Counted from the stretch's first letter, positions 1 through 8,527 are shown. The stretch is DNA of 21,599 nucleotides from Christensenella sp. UBA4263 (GCA_002395225.1 DGWH01000168.1:46011-67609); one strand, 5' to 3'. Numbers and translations: made by a program. Notes: generated by a model from the sequence alone, not told the origin.

Positions 1-1526
1 AATGGAAGAAAGACGGTGAACGCTCAGGCCGCCCGGACTGGAATAAAGACGGTGAGCGCTCCCCTCGTCCGGACTGGAAGAAGGACGGCGAACGTTCTGC
101 GCGTCCGGACTGGAAGAAGGACGACAGGCGTCCGGACAGATCCGTGAATGCAGAACGGAGAAGCAGTGAGGCCGGCGGCTCGGATGGACTGATGTCAAGA
201 CGCGTTGCCCTTGAGACGCTTCTGGATGTCTCTCAGCGGGATGCCTATGCGCAGCTGGCACTGGAAAAGCGGCTGCGTCAGGCAAATCTTGATGCCCGTG
301 ATTCGGCATTTGTCACGCGGCTGGTGTACGGGACGATTGAGAACCGGATTACGCTGGATTACCGGATGGATCAGCTTCTTGAGAAACCGGAAGAGCTGGA
401 CCCGACGGCCAGGGAAATTCTCCGGCTGGGTGCCTATCAGCTGTTTTATATGGACAGAGTTCCGGACATGGCTGCCACGGATTCGTCGGTCAAGCTGACA
501 CGCAGCATGGGAATGGAAGGACTGACCGGTGTGGTCAATGCGGTTCTCAGGGGACTGATCCGGAACCGTGAGGAGATCCGCTGGCCGGACCCGGCGGAGG
601 ATCCGATCCGCTATCTGTCCGTGATGAAGAGCTGTCCGGAAGGACTGTGCCGGATGCTGATTGAGCGTTTCGGCGAAGAGGGCGCGAAGGAGATTATCGA
701 ATACAGGCATGCCGTGCCGTATGAATCCATTCGTCCGAATCTGCTTCGCTGTGATCTGCCGCGGCTCAGGCGCGTTCTGGAAGAGGAAAAATTGACATTT
801 GAGCCCGGCCTGGTGGAGGGCACGTTCAGGGTATTTGATGCCGGAGATCTGACACGGACCCGGGCCTATCAGAACGGACTGTTTACGATTCAGGGAGAGA
901 GTTCCGTGCTGGCGGCACGGGCGGTCGGTGCAAAGCCCGGACAGACGGTTCTGGATGCCTGCGCGGCGCCCGGCGGCAAGACGGCTCTGATCAGTGAGAT
1001 GATGCAGGATACCGGACGTGTCTATGCATGGGACACCCATCCGCACCGGGTAGATCTTATCCGGGGAACAGCGACCCGGCTGCATCTGGAAAATGTTCGC
1101 CCGATGATGCGGGATGCCCAGGTGGAGCGGCCTGATATGGCGGGATCTCTGGATGCGGCCCTGATCGATGCGCCGTGTTCGGGCAGCGGAGTGATGCATA
1201 TCAAGCCGGACCTGAAATACCGGATTACACCGGAGGGAACACAGGCGCTTGTCAATATCCAGCGGGCGATTCTTGATTCAGTGGCGGATATGGTCAAGCC
1301 CGGCGGAACACTGGTCTATTCCACCTGTTCCATCTTCCCGGAGGAGAATGAACGGCAGATTGAGGCGTTCCTTGAGCGGGATAAGCGGTATACCGTTGAA
1401 CCGCTTGGCGAGCTGCTGCCGGAGTCTTTGCGCGGGCTGGAGGGTGCACATGGCGTGCAGATGCTGGCCGGCCGGGATAATATGGACGGATTTTATATCT
1501 GCCGCATGAAGCGTACGAAGGGATAA
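1..1526 (+). CDS. rsmB: 16S rRNA (cytosine-967 C5)-methyltransferase RsmB, 5' end outside window, repetitive N-terminal extension
   Basis: RsmB methylates C5 of a 16S rRNA cytosine (C967 in E. coli) using S-adenosylmethionine. The core begins near nt 195 with a NusB-like RNA-binding domain (RRVALETLLDV onward). The Rossmann methyltransferase domain follows, with SAM motif I LDACAAPGGKT (about nt 952-984), the motif IV cysteine in DAPCSGSG and the motif VI catalytic cysteine in YSTCS. The frame (codons from nt 3) is open to the window edge and contains a 12-residue repeat. No ribosome binding site precedes the GTG at 144 or the ATG at 192, so the true start is probably upstream. The first two bases (aa) could in principle complete a stop codon, in which case GTG 144 would be the start. 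The gene leads an operon with rlmN. Family assignment is secure; the start is not. Confidence 0.93.
   Translation, partial: WKKDGERSGRPDWNKDGERSPRPDWKKDGERSARPDWKKDDRRPDRSVNAERRSSEAGGSDGLMSRRVALETLLDVSQRDAYAQLALEKRLRQANLDARDSAFVTRLVYGTIENRITLDYRMDQLLEKPEELDPTAREILRLGAYQLFYMDRVPDMAATDSSVKLTRSMGMEGLTGVVNAVLRGLIRNREEIRWPDPAEDPIRYLSVMKSCPEGLCRMLIERFGEEGAKEIIEYRHAVPYESIRPNLLRCDLPRLRRVLEEEKLTFEPGLVEGTFRVFDAGDLTRTRAYQNGLFTIQGESSVLAARAVGAKPGQTVLDACAAPGGKTALISEMMQDTGRVYAWDTHPHRVDLIRGTATRLHLENVRPMMRDAQVERPDMAGSLDAALIDAPCSGSGVMHIKPDLKYRITPEGTQALVNIQRAILDSVADMVKPGGTLVYSTCSIFPEENERQIEAFLERDKRYTVEPLGELLPESLRGLEGAHGVQMLAGRDNMDGFYICRMKRTKG
3..137 (+). repeat. 36-bp in-frame tandem repeat encoding W-K-K-D-G-E-R-S-x-R-P-D
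   Basis: Three full 12-codon units (3-38, 39-74, 75-110) and one shortened unit (111-137) lie head to tail in the rsmB frame. Each reads Trp-Lys/Asn-Lys-Asp-Gly-Glu-Arg-Ser-x-Arg-Pro-Asp, with x being Gly, Pro or Ala. Most differences between units are third-position synonymous changes. The array may continue upstream of the window. Confidence 0.9.
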
Positions 1527-1531
1527 AGAAA

Positions 1532-1609
1532 GGCCTTGTCGCGAGCGACAGTCAGCCGAATATGTGTTAAAAGTTGCTCTGGCGAATGACCAGATCTGAG
1601 ACATGAAAA
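1532..1609 (+). repeat. Dispersed hairpin repeat, copy A1
   Basis: First of two tandem copies about 83 bp apart in the 178-bp gap between rsmB and rlmN. It opens with the hairpin TTGTCGC-GA-GCGACAG and closes with the block GCTCTGGCGAATGACCA (1576-1592), then TCTGAGACATGAAAA (1595-1609). It encodes no plausible protein. The hairpin is shared with copies A2 (1611), B2 (21435) and B3 (21527). Confidence 0.8.
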
Positions 1610-1610
1610 T

Positions 1611-1692
1611 GGCCCTGTCGCGCAGCGACAGTCTGCAAGGCATGGTCGAGGCATCGCTGCTCTGGCGAATGACCATGTCTGAGACATGAAAA
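1611..1692 (+). repeat. Dispersed hairpin repeat, copy A2
   Basis: Second tandem copy. The hairpin CTGTCGC-GCA-GCGACAG (7-bp perfect stem, 1615-1631) matches the copies near the window end. CATGGTC (1641-1647) pairs perfectly with GACCATG (1671-1677), and CATGTC-TGA-GACATG forms a small hairpin just before the rlmN ribosome binding site. The element therefore sits in the rlmN 5' region. Confidence 0.82.
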
Positions 1693-1704
1693 GGAGATTT
1701 TATT

Positions 1705-2778
1705 TTGGACAAGGTGGATCTGCTTTCCCTGAATCCGGATGAACTGGAACAGGTATTGTCGGAGTTGGGAGAACCGAAGTTTCGGGCCAAACAGCTTTTC
1801 GGATGGCTGCATAAAGGGGTTGCCCCGGAGGAGATGCGCAACCTTCCGGCCGGTCTGCGGACACGGATTGCAGAAAACTTTCTGACAAATCCGGTGAGGA
1901 TTCTGGAAGAAAAGGTATCAAAGCTGGACGGGACGAGAAAATTCCTTTATGCACTGGAGGATGGAAACCTCATTGAGGGAGTCCTCATGCGGTATCATTA
2001 CGGAAATACACTTTGTCTGTCCACACAGGTAGGCTGCCGCATGGGCTGCCGGTTTTGCGCCTCCACCCTGGAGGGATGTGTGCGGAATCTGACGGCAGGG
2101 GAAATGCTGGGGCAGATTCTGTGCGCAAACCGGAAGCTGGCGGAAGAAGGGGAACGTGTAGGAAATGTGGTGCTGATGGGTAGCGGGGAACCGCTTGACA
2201 ATTATGATAATGTTGTCCGTTTTCTGCGTCTTTTGCATCATCCGGACGGGGTCTGTATCGGGATGCGTTCCGTGTCCCTGTCCACCTGTGGTCTGGTTCC
2301 GCAGATGCTTGCCTTTGCGGAGGAAAATCTGCCTGTGACGCTGTCTCTTTCGCTGCATGCGCCGGATGATGAGATTCGCCGTTCCCTGATGCCGGTAGCG
2401 AACCGCTACAGCATGGATGAGGTGCTTTGCGCCTGCCGGAACTATGTGAAAAAGACCGGAAGACGGGTCATTTTTGAGTATGCCCTGATTCACGGGGTCA
2501 ACAGCCTTCCGGAGCATGCGCGGGCGCTGGCCGGAAAGCTGCGGAATCTTCAGTGCCATGTGAATCTGATTCCGCTGAATGATGTGCCGGAACGCGGTCT
2601 TAAAGGGGTCAGTGAAAAGGAAATCGATCGTTTCCGGCAGGCGCTGGAGGAGGCAGGAATTTCCGTCACGAGAAGACGGGAAATGGGCGATGATATTGAC
2701 GGTGCGTGCGGTCAGCTGAGACGGCATTATCTGAAACAGAGCGGTGAGAATCGGGTAACCGGGGAGGAACAGGCATGA
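1705..2778 (+). CDS. rlmN: Dual-specificity RNA (adenine-C2) methyltransferase RlmN
   Basis: Radical-SAM enzyme that methylates C2 of A2503 in 23S rRNA and, in family members tested, A37 of some tRNAs. The 357-residue product has the usual length. The 4Fe-4S cluster ligands are C111, C115 and C118 in CRMGCRFC. The second catalytic cysteine is C335 in GDDIDGACGQLR, the residue that forms the methyl-RNA intermediate in this family. The start is TTG at 1705: AAGGAG at 1691-1696 lies 8 nt upstream and the protein opens in the normal way for the family (MDKVDLLSLNPDEL). The stop overlaps the next gene's start in an ATGA arrangement, so translation is probably coupled. Two hairpin repeats occupy the leader. 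Confidence 0.97.
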   Translation: MDKVDLLSLNPDELEQVLSELGEPKFRAKQLFGWLHKGVAPEEMRNLPAGLRTRIAENFLTNPVRILEEKVSKLDGTRKFLYALEDGNLIEGVLMRYHYGNTLCLSTQVGCRMGCRFCASTLEGCVRNLTAGEMLGQILCANRKLAEEGERVGNVVLMGSGEPLDNYDNVVRFLRLLHHPDGVCIGMRSVSLSTCGLVPQMLAFAEENLPVTLSLSLHAPDDEIRRSLMPVANRYSMDEVLCACRNYVKKTGRRVIFEYALIHGVNSLPEHARALAGKLRNLQCHVNLIPLNDVPERGLKGVSEKEIDRFRQALEEAGISVTRRREMGDDIDGACGQLRRHYLKQSGENRVTGEEQA

Positions 2779-3500
2779 GAGGAATCCTTCGAACGGACAT
2801 TGGCCTTGTCCGGAAAGGCAATGAAGATGCTGCCTGGATGGATGAGAAGAAGGGCGTATTCGCGGTTGCGGACGGCATGGGCGGTCATCTGGCCGGGGAG
2901 GTAGCCAGCGGTCTGGCGATTGAAGCGGTCAAGAAAATGCCTGTCAGAGACGGCCTGAGGGAAGTCCTGGATCTTGAGATGATGGTCAGGAATGCCAATC
3001 AGATTATTGCCGGTCATGCCCAGATACATCCGGAATGTTCCGGGATGGGAACCACTCTCTCCGTCCTTGAGGAGAACGGTCGCTATGTCTTTATTGCGCA
3101 TGTGGGCGACAGCCGGATCTACCGGTTCCGCAATGGCCATCTGGAACAGATTACACGGGATCATTCCCTGGTTGCTGAACTGGTTCGCGGCGGAATCATC
3201 ACGGAAGAGGAGGCAAGGGTTCATCCCCGGCGGAATATTATTACGCGGGCACTGGGAACAGATGGGTACAATGAACCGGATATCCTGATCATTAACCGGA
3301 GAGAAACCGATTTCTGGCTTCTGTGTACAGACGGTCTGCACGGAATGGTGCCGGACCGGGCGATGGAGGAAATGATGTCCACCGGAAGGCCTGAGGAGTG
3401 GGCAGACAGACTCATGCAGGCAGCGCTCAATGCCGGCGGAACGGACAACATCACCTTCATTATCTGCGGTGGGGAGGATGACGCATGGAATCAAGGCTGA
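2775..3500 (+). CDS. stp: PP2C-family Ser/Thr protein phosphatase (PrpC/Stp)
   Basis: Metal-dependent phosphatase that reverses phosphorylation by the neighbouring PASTA kinase. All expected PP2C motifs are present in 241 residues: RKGNED (E17/D18), VADGMGG (D33, G34), GMGTTL, HVGDSRIYR, the ITRDHSLV segment, LCTDGLHGM and the final GGTDNIT metal-binding motif. There is no signal peptide or membrane segment, so it is a cytoplasmic enzyme. It starts at the ATG overlapping the rlmN stop and overlaps prkC by 16 nt, as is typical for Firmicute phosphatase-kinase pairs. The family is certain; the symbol stp/prpC is by context. Confidence 0.96.
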   Translation: MRGILRTDIGLVRKGNEDAAWMDEKKGVFAVADGMGGHLAGEVASGLAIEAVKKMPVRDGLREVLDLEMMVRNANQIIAGHAQIHPECSGMGTTLSVLEENGRYVFIAHVGDSRIYRFRNGHLEQITRDHSLVAELVRGGIITEEEARVHPRRNIITRALGTDGYNEPDILIINRRETDFWLLCTDGLHGMVPDRAMEEMMSTGRPEEWADRLMQAALNAGGTDNITFIICGGEDDAWNQG

Positions 3501-5296
3501 TTGGAAAAATCGTCAGCCGCCGCTTCCGGATTGAACAGGTAATCGGTTCAGGTGGAATGTCCATCGTCTATCGCGCATTTGACTTGAAAACGCACCAGAT
3601 CGTCGCCGTAAAGGTTCTTCGCGAGGAATACGAAAAAGAAAAAGAGTATAAGGAACGAATTGAGCGGGAAGCGGAGGTCTACAAGAAGCTCAGCCATCCC
3701 AATATCGTCAATCTGGTTGCATCCGGAACGGCGGCAGGCATTTCCTATATCTCCATGGAATACGTGGATGGCCGGACACTCAAGGAAATCATCCGGGAAA
3801 AGGGACAGCTTCCGGAAGAGGACGCGGTGCATTTCGCCCTGCAGATTCTGGGTGCACTGGCTCATGCCCATAAAAACGGCATCGTGCACCGTGACATCAA
3901 ACCGGAGAACATTCTGATCACCAAGGAAGGCGTTCTCAAGGTCATGGACTTTGGGATCGCCGGCGTGGTCACATCGGATACGCTGACAGATGACGGAACG
4001 GTCATCGGGTCGGTTCATTATTTCAGCCCGGAACAGGCGAAAGGAATGAAAGCGACGGCGGCCAGCGATATCTACTCCGTGGGGATTATTCTGTATGAGA
4101 TGCTGGCCGGCAGGGTTCCGTTTAACGGAGAGTCAGCCGTTGCCGTGGCCATGATGCACCTGATGAAAGAGCCGGAACCGATTACGGATCTGGCGCCGGT
4201 TTCGCCGGCAACGGCAAAAATCCTGCACCGGGCGCTTGAAAAACAGCTCAAATACCGATACAGTTCCGCCGAGGACATGATTCGCGATCTGAAACGCGGC
4301 CTGCGGCATCCGGACGGGGAATTCCTGCTGGATCCGCACAGGGAACTGGAGAAAAAGGAAGAGAGAAAACCGAAAAAAACCCTTTCACCGATTCTGATTG
4401 CCGTGATCATCTTCCTCGTGGCGGCCATTGCCCTGACCGGTTTCCAGCTTTACCGGACGATGTTCCTGATTACCTATATTCCGGATGTGACTGGGGTCGA
4501 TGTGACGGTGGCGGTGGATCAGCTGGGGCGCCTTGGCCTCATTGCGGATCCGGAATATGTCGAATCTGATTTGCAGAAGGATTACGTGGTCCGGCAGAGC
4601 CCGGCGGTCAATGCAGGGGTAGCCAGAGGATCAACTGTCCTGCTGGAGGTATCCCAGGGGCCGGCGGAGGAGTATATGCCCTCACTGACCAGGTTCACCC
4701 AGGCGGAGGCACTTGATATCTGCAAGGCACAGGAACTGGGAGAGGTTACCCAGAAAATCGTGCCAAGTTCGTATATCAAGGGACGCGTCATTGAACAGTG
4801 GCCGCTGGCCGGGGAGAAGATCAGCCGGGGAACCGGCGTGACGCTGATTGTATCAGGCGGCGAGGCCATTATTCCCGAGCTGCGGGGAATCCCCCGGGCG
4901 GAGGCGGAGAAGCGGATAGCCCAGGCAGGACTGACGATGGGCCGGGTGGACACCGTGCCGGTAGAGGATTCAAAGCAGGATGGAATCGTGACAGAGCAGT
5001 CGCTGGCGATGAATCAGCATGTGCTGCCGGGGACCATTGTCGATCTTGTCGTGGGACAGTACGAATGGCGGCAGTATACCTGTGTGGTGGATCTGGATCT
5101 TTCAGGCACGGAGGATGGTGCCATGATCCGGGTGACACTGATTGAGTCCGACGGTGAGGAATACGATATGTATGAAATGGAGAAGACGAACGACATCATC
5201 AGCGTCGATCTGCTCAGTGAAACCAGTGGTCTTAAGAGTTATCGTCTGTATATCAACGGAGAACTGAAAAGAGAGGCAAGCGCGGTGCTGCGCTGA
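3485..5296 (+). CDS. prkC: Membrane Ser/Thr protein kinase with three PASTA domains (PrkC/StkP type)
   Basis: Eukaryotic-type kinase that senses peptidoglycan or lipid II and phosphorylates cell-wall, division and translation proteins. The cytoplasmic kinase domain (about residues 11-275) has the glycine loop GSGGMSIVY, VAVK with Lys43, HRDIKPEN (Asp137), DFG (155-157) and a Thr-rich activation loop (T163-T172), the usual autophosphorylation site. A basic linker precedes one transmembrane helix (about 301-323). Three extracellular PASTA repeats follow (about 331-392, 397-458, 461-524), then a beta-rich C-terminal domain of about 75 residues. The ribosome binding site GGGGAGG (3471-3477) is 7 nt from the ATG. 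The phosphatase is immediately upstream, and rsgA, a known PrkC target in other Firmicutes, is immediately downstream. Confidence 0.96.
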   Translation: MESRLIGKIVSRRFRIEQVIGSGGMSIVYRAFDLKTHQIVAVKVLREEYEKEKEYKERIEREAEVYKKLSHPNIVNLVASGTAAGISYISMEYVDGRTLKEIIREKGQLPEEDAVHFALQILGALAHAHKNGIVHRDIKPENILITKEGVLKVMDFGIAGVVTSDTLTDDGTVIGSVHYFSPEQAKGMKATAASDIYSVGIILYEMLAGRVPFNGESAVAVAMMHLMKEPEPITDLAPVSPATAKILHRALEKQLKYRYSSAEDMIRDLKRGLRHPDGEFLLDPHRELEKKEERKPKKTLSPILIAVIIFLVAAIALTGFQLYRTMFLITYIPDVTGVDVTVAVDQLGRLGLIADPEYVESDLQKDYVVRQSPAVNAGVARGSTVLLEVSQGPAEEYMPSLTRFTQAEALDICKAQELGEVTQKIVPSSYIKGRVIEQWPLAGEKISRGTGVTLIVSGGEAIIPELRGIPRAEAEKRIAQAGLTMGRVDTVPVEDSKQDGIVTEQSLAMNQHVLPGTIVDLVVGQYEWRQYTCVVDLDLSGTEDGAMIRVTLIESDGEEYDMYEMEKTNDIISVDLLSETSGLKSYRLYINGELKREASAVLR

Positions 5297-5309
5297 GCGT
5301 GGTCTGAAG

Positions 5310-6176
5310 ATGGAAGGAACGGTTTTACAGGGAATCGGAAGTTTTTACCGGATCGGGACGGATGATGGTATGGTGTATACCTGCCGGGCACAGAAGAAGC
5401 TGCGGAAAGTGGCTGCACCGCTTCCGGGGGACCGGGTTCGCTTTACGCCCGGGGAGGACACGGACGGGTGGATTGAGGAAATCCGGCCGCGAAAGAATGC
5501 ACTGCCCCGTCCCGCAGTGGCCAATGTCGATATACTGGCGCTGGTCATTGCCCCTGTACCCGAACCGGATATGCAGCTGATTGAGCGGCTGCTGCTTTAT
5601 GCCGCCGCTTCGCAGGTGCAGCCGATTCTGATCGTGAACAAACAGGACCTGGACGGGGCAATGGCCGGCCGGATCCGGGAGGAATATTCGGGAAGCCCGC
5701 TCAGAGTGTATGAAACCTCTGCCATGGAGGGGACCGGAATTGATCTGCTGCGTCAGGCTCTGGAAGGGCAGATCGCCTGTTTTGCGGGGCAGTCTGCCGT
5801 TGGAAAGAGCAGCCTTCTGAATGCGCTGTGTGATTTTTCTCTGGAAACCGGCGAACTCAGCCGGAAAACCGAACGCGGGCGGCATACGACCCGGCGGGCG
5901 GAACTGATGACGGCGGGAAAGCTTCGGATTATTGATACGCCGGGGTTTTCCCTGCTGGATGTTCTGGAACTTGATCCGACTGAAATGCCTGGTTTTTACC
6001 CGGAATACGAGACCCTGGCAGGTGAATGCCGGTTTCGGCCATGCATGCATGACCGTGAACCCGGATGTGCTGTCCGGACTGCTGTGGACGAGGGAAGAAT
6101 AAGCCGGATACGTTATGAGCGTTACCGGGTGCTTCTTGGGGAAGTACGGGAAACGTGGAAGGAGCGTTATCGATAA
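5310..6176 (+). CDS. rsgA: Ribosome small-subunit assembly GTPase RsgA
   Basis: Circularly permuted GTPase that checks late 30S subunit maturation. The 288-residue protein has an N-terminal OB fold. Its GTPase motifs are in the permuted order G4 (NKQD, 110-113), G1 (GQSAVGKS, 160-167), G3 (DTPGF, 209-213). A C-terminal zinc-binding knuckle has C240, C245, H247 and C253. The threonine-rich switch region RGRHTTRR is present. The start lies 13 nt after prkC, and the stop overlaps the rpe start (TAATG). Its position beside prkC/stp fits reports that this GTPase is phosphorylated by the PASTA kinase. Confidence 0.96.
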   Translation: MEGTVLQGIGSFYRIGTDDGMVYTCRAQKKLRKVAAPLPGDRVRFTPGEDTDGWIEEIRPRKNALPRPAVANVDILALVIAPVPEPDMQLIERLLLYAAASQVQPILIVNKQDLDGAMAGRIREEYSGSPLRVYETSAMEGTGIDLLRQALEGQIACFAGQSAVGKSSLLNALCDFSLETGELSRKTERGRHTTRRAELMTAGKLRIIDTPGFSLLDVLELDPTEMPGFYPEYETLAGECRFRPCMHDREPGCAVRTAVDEGRISRIRYERYRVLLGEVRETWKERYR

Positions 6177-6850
6177 TGGAAATTGCTGCATCACTGCTTG
6201 GCGCAAATCTGCTTAATCTGGAAGAAGATGTACGGCTGGCCGAAAAATGGGGACTGCGGATTATCCATTTTGATCAGATGGATGGCCACTTTGTTCCCAA
6301 TATCGCCTTTGGCCCTGCTTTTGTTTCTGCGATACGTCCGATTACCCGCTGCATTCTGGATGTTCATCTGATGCTTTCCGATCCGCTTCGCTATCTGGAT
6401 GCCTATGCCAGCGCCGGAGCGGATAACATCACCGTCCATGCAGAGATTGAAGGGGATCTCCCGGCCGTTCTCAATGCCATTCATGCCAGGGGGATCAGAA
6501 CCTGTGTCAGTCTGAATCCGGAAACCGGTGCGGAGGTTCTGCGTCCGCTGCTTCCGTACTGCGACATGGTTCTGATCATGCTGGTGCAGCCGGGATTCGG
6601 CGGGCAGAAAATCCGTGAGGACTGCGTTGAAAAGGTTGCCGTGGTCAGAGAGATGATTGAAAAAACCGGGCGCCGCATTCCCATTGAGGTGGATGGCGGA
6701 ATCAAGCGTGACAATGCGGAACGCATTCTCAGGGCCGGCGCGGATATTCTGGTCATGGGGACGGGACTTTACGGAGAGCCGGATCCTGAGACGGTGATCC
6801 GGGAGATGAAAGAGGCTTGTGATGCGCACTTTGATCGTACTCGGCGGTAA
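6176..6850 (+). CDS. rpe: Ribulose-phosphate 3-epimerase
   Basis: Interconverts ribulose 5-phosphate and xylulose 5-phosphate in the pentose phosphate pathway. It is a 224-residue TIM barrel with the metal ligands and catalytic acids in place: HFDQMDGHFVPN, HLMLSDP, the phosphate-binding LVQPGFGGQ and EVDGGIK. An upstream GTG at 6155 would add seven residues. The ATG at 6176 is preferred because AAGGAG (6159-6164) lies 11 nt upstream, the protein then begins MEIAASLLGANLLN like other family members, and the longer form would translate the ribosome binding site itself. It overlaps thiN by 29 nt. Confidence 0.95.
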   Translation: MEIAASLLGANLLNLEEDVRLAEKWGLRIIHFDQMDGHFVPNIAFGPAFVSAIRPITRCILDVHLMLSDPLRYLDAYASAGADNITVHAEIEGDLPAVLNAIHARGIRTCVSLNPETGAEVLRPLLPYCDMVLIMLVQPGFGGQKIREDCVEKVAVVREMIEKTGRRIPIEVDGGIKRDNAERILRAGADILVMGTGLYGEPDPETVIREMKEACDAHFDRTRR

Positions 6851-7508
6851 CCTGCCTGCGTCCACGCTCCTGAGTCAGCTGTCGGCCGGCGCGGACCTGC
6901 GGATTGCGGCGGACAGAGGGCTTGAGGCCTTCCATGCCGCCGGGATTGTCCCAGACCTCCTTCTGGGCGATATGGATTCGGTTCAGCCGGAGATTCTGAG
7001 GGCCTTTGAAAAGATGGTTCCCGAGCGCCGCCTGCCCTGTATGAAGGATGATACGGATGGCCAGGATGCCCTGAAGACCGCCATTGTCCGGGGGACAACC
7101 GATGTCCTGATCCTGGGGGCAATGGGGGGACGGCTGGATCATGCGCTGGGAAATATTTCGCTGCTTCTGTATGCCGCCCACCGCGGGGTTCGTGCCCGGA
7201 TCACAGACGAGGGTGTAACGGTTGAGGCGGTCAGAAACTTGCTGCGGATTGAAGGGGAAAAGGGTGATACGGTGTCGCTCATTCCCATGGGAGACATTTC
7301 AGGCGTATCGCTTGAGGGATTTCTGTATCCGCTGCAGGAGGCGGAACTGAAGGCTGAGAATACACAGGGAATATCGAATGTGCTCACGGCAAAAACAGGA
7401 GAGATCCGGGTGCGCAGCGGAGATGCGGTGGTGTTTCATTACCATACCGGCAGAACCTGTGAATGGGACCGGAGCGAATTGAGCGGAGACGGGAGGAATC
7501 TGGGGTGA
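6822..7508 (+). CDS. thiN: Thiamine pyrophosphokinase
   Basis: Transfers pyrophosphate from ATP to thiamine to make thiamine diphosphate. Family motifs in order: ADRGLEAFHAAGIVPDLLLGDMDS (substrate and metal site, near the N terminus), DDTDGQDALKTA, and GAMGGRLDHALGNI. At 228 residues it has the usual length. The ATG at 6822 (MRTLIVLGG) is favoured over the adjacent GTG 6819 because AGAGG (6811-6815) is 6 nt upstream. It is embedded in an rsgA-rpe-thiN order common in Clostridia. No TPP riboswitch is visible; the gene depends on operon transcription. Confidence 0.93.
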   Translation: MRTLIVLGGNLPASTLLSQLSAGADLRIAADRGLEAFHAAGIVPDLLLGDMDSVQPEILRAFEKMVPERRLPCMKDDTDGQDALKTAIVRGTTDVLILGAMGGRLDHALGNISLLLYAAHRGVRARITDEGVTVEAVRNLLRIEGEKGDTVSLIPMGDISGVSLEGFLYPLQEAELKAENTQGISNVLTAKTGEIRVRSGDAVVFHYHTGRTCEWDRSELSGDGRNLG

Positions 7509-8506
7509 GTGTTCGGACGATGCTGGAAAAAAGGGAAAATGAAATGCTTTCCCCTCTGGCACAGAGAAGCGCGGGAACCCGCGGCAGGGCACATGCACTT
7601 TCGCCGGATGATCTCCGGACGGAATATCAGCGGGACCGGGACCGGATTCTGCACTGCAAGGCATTCCGCCGGCTGAAGGGCAAGACTCAGGTATTCCTGT
7701 CGCCTCAGGGGGACCATTACCGGACGAGGCTGACGCATACGCTTGAGGTCGACCAGGTCGCCAGAACCATCGCCCGGGCGCTGCGGCTCAATGAGGATCT
7801 CGCCGAGGCCATTGCCCTTGGGCATGATCTGGGGCATACACCTTTCGGGCATGCGGGAGAGTTTGCCCTGAGGAAACTGGTGGATGTGGGATTTGAGCAT
7901 CGGAAACAGAGCCGGCGGGTGGTTGAGGTCCTGGAACGGGACGGTGCCGGGCTCAACCTGACGTACGAGGTGATTAACGGAATCGAGCATCACAGCGGCA
8001 AGGTGCATCCCATTACCCTGGAGGGGTGCTGTGTTCATCTGGCCGACCGGATTGCCTATGTCAATCATGATATCGATGATGCCGTCCGGGCCGGGCTTCT
8101 GACGGAGGATAACCTGCCAAGAGCCGCCGTGAACCGGCTGGGACACAGTCATGGCGAGCGGATCAGCGAAATGATCAGCAGCATCGTGCGCCATTCCCAG
8201 GATCAGCCTGAGGTACGCATGGAAGAGGATGCCTGGTCGGCGCTCCTGGAACTGCGGGAGTATCTGTTCCGCTATGTCTATTCAAGAGACTGGGCAGAGG
8301 GAGAAATCCGGAAGACGGAACATATTGTATCGGAACTGTTTACCTATTTCCGGGATCATCCGGCGGAAATGCCCAATGAATACCTGGTGATTGCATACAA
8401 GGAAGGAACGGAACGGGCAGCCACCGATTTTGTGGCGGGGATGACAGACCGCTATGCCATCCGCATGTATGAACATCTCTACATTCCTCCGTTTTTTAAG
8501 GAATGA
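7505..8506 (+). CDS. HD-domain deoxynucleotide triphosphohydrolase (dGTPase-like)
   Basis: HD-superfamily protein of the dGTP triphosphohydrolase-like family, which hydrolyses dNTPs to a nucleoside and triphosphate. Metal-binding residues are visible in LTHTLEV, the double motif GHDLGHTPFGHAGE and the later DRIAYVNHDIDD. The segment QRDRDRILHCKAFRRLKGKTQ is the family's N-terminal signature. The start is GTG at 7505, overlapping the thiN stop as GTGA, with GGGAGG (7491-7496) 8 nt upstream. This gives 333 residues and an N terminus like homologues, whereas the ATG at 7463 lies 46 nt inside thiN. It is the last gene of its operon and just upstream of dnaG, a common clostridial order. Substrate preference cannot be read from sequence. 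Confidence 0.92.
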   Translation: MSVRTMLEKRENEMLSPLAQRSAGTRGRAHALSPDDLRTEYQRDRDRILHCKAFRRLKGKTQVFLSPQGDHYRTRLTHTLEVDQVARTIARALRLNEDLAEAIALGHDLGHTPFGHAGEFALRKLVDVGFEHRKQSRRVVEVLERDGAGLNLTYEVINGIEHHSGKVHPITLEGCCVHLADRIAYVNHDIDDAVRAGLLTEDNLPRAAVNRLGHSHGERISEMISSIVRHSQDQPEVRMEEDAWSALLELREYLFRYVYSRDWAEGEIRKTEHIVSELFTYFRDHPAEMPNEYLVIAYKEGTERAATDFVAGMTDRYAIRMYEHLYIPPFFKE

Positions 8507-8527
8507 GGGTCAACCCAACAGGATACG

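Noticed and set aside
195..1199. Long open frames antisense to rsmB, rlmN, rpe, dnaG and other genes
   Set aside because: They mirror the codon bias of the real genes, have compositions unlike proteins (rich in His, Arg, Pro), and the sense frames carry complete catalytic motifs.
1532..1692. CRISPR array from repeated palindromic units
   Set aside because: Only two units occur, the spacing is filled with related rather than unique sequence, the hairpin also occurs singly elsewhere, and no cas gene is present.
6155..6175. GTG start for rpe giving seven extra residues
   Set aside because: It would translate the AAGGAG binding site and add residues absent from the family; the ATG at 6176 fits better.
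7463..7504. ATG start for the HD-domain gene 46 nt inside thiN
   Set aside because: The GTG at 7505 has a well-spaced GGGAGG, couples with the thiN stop, and gives the family's usual N terminus.
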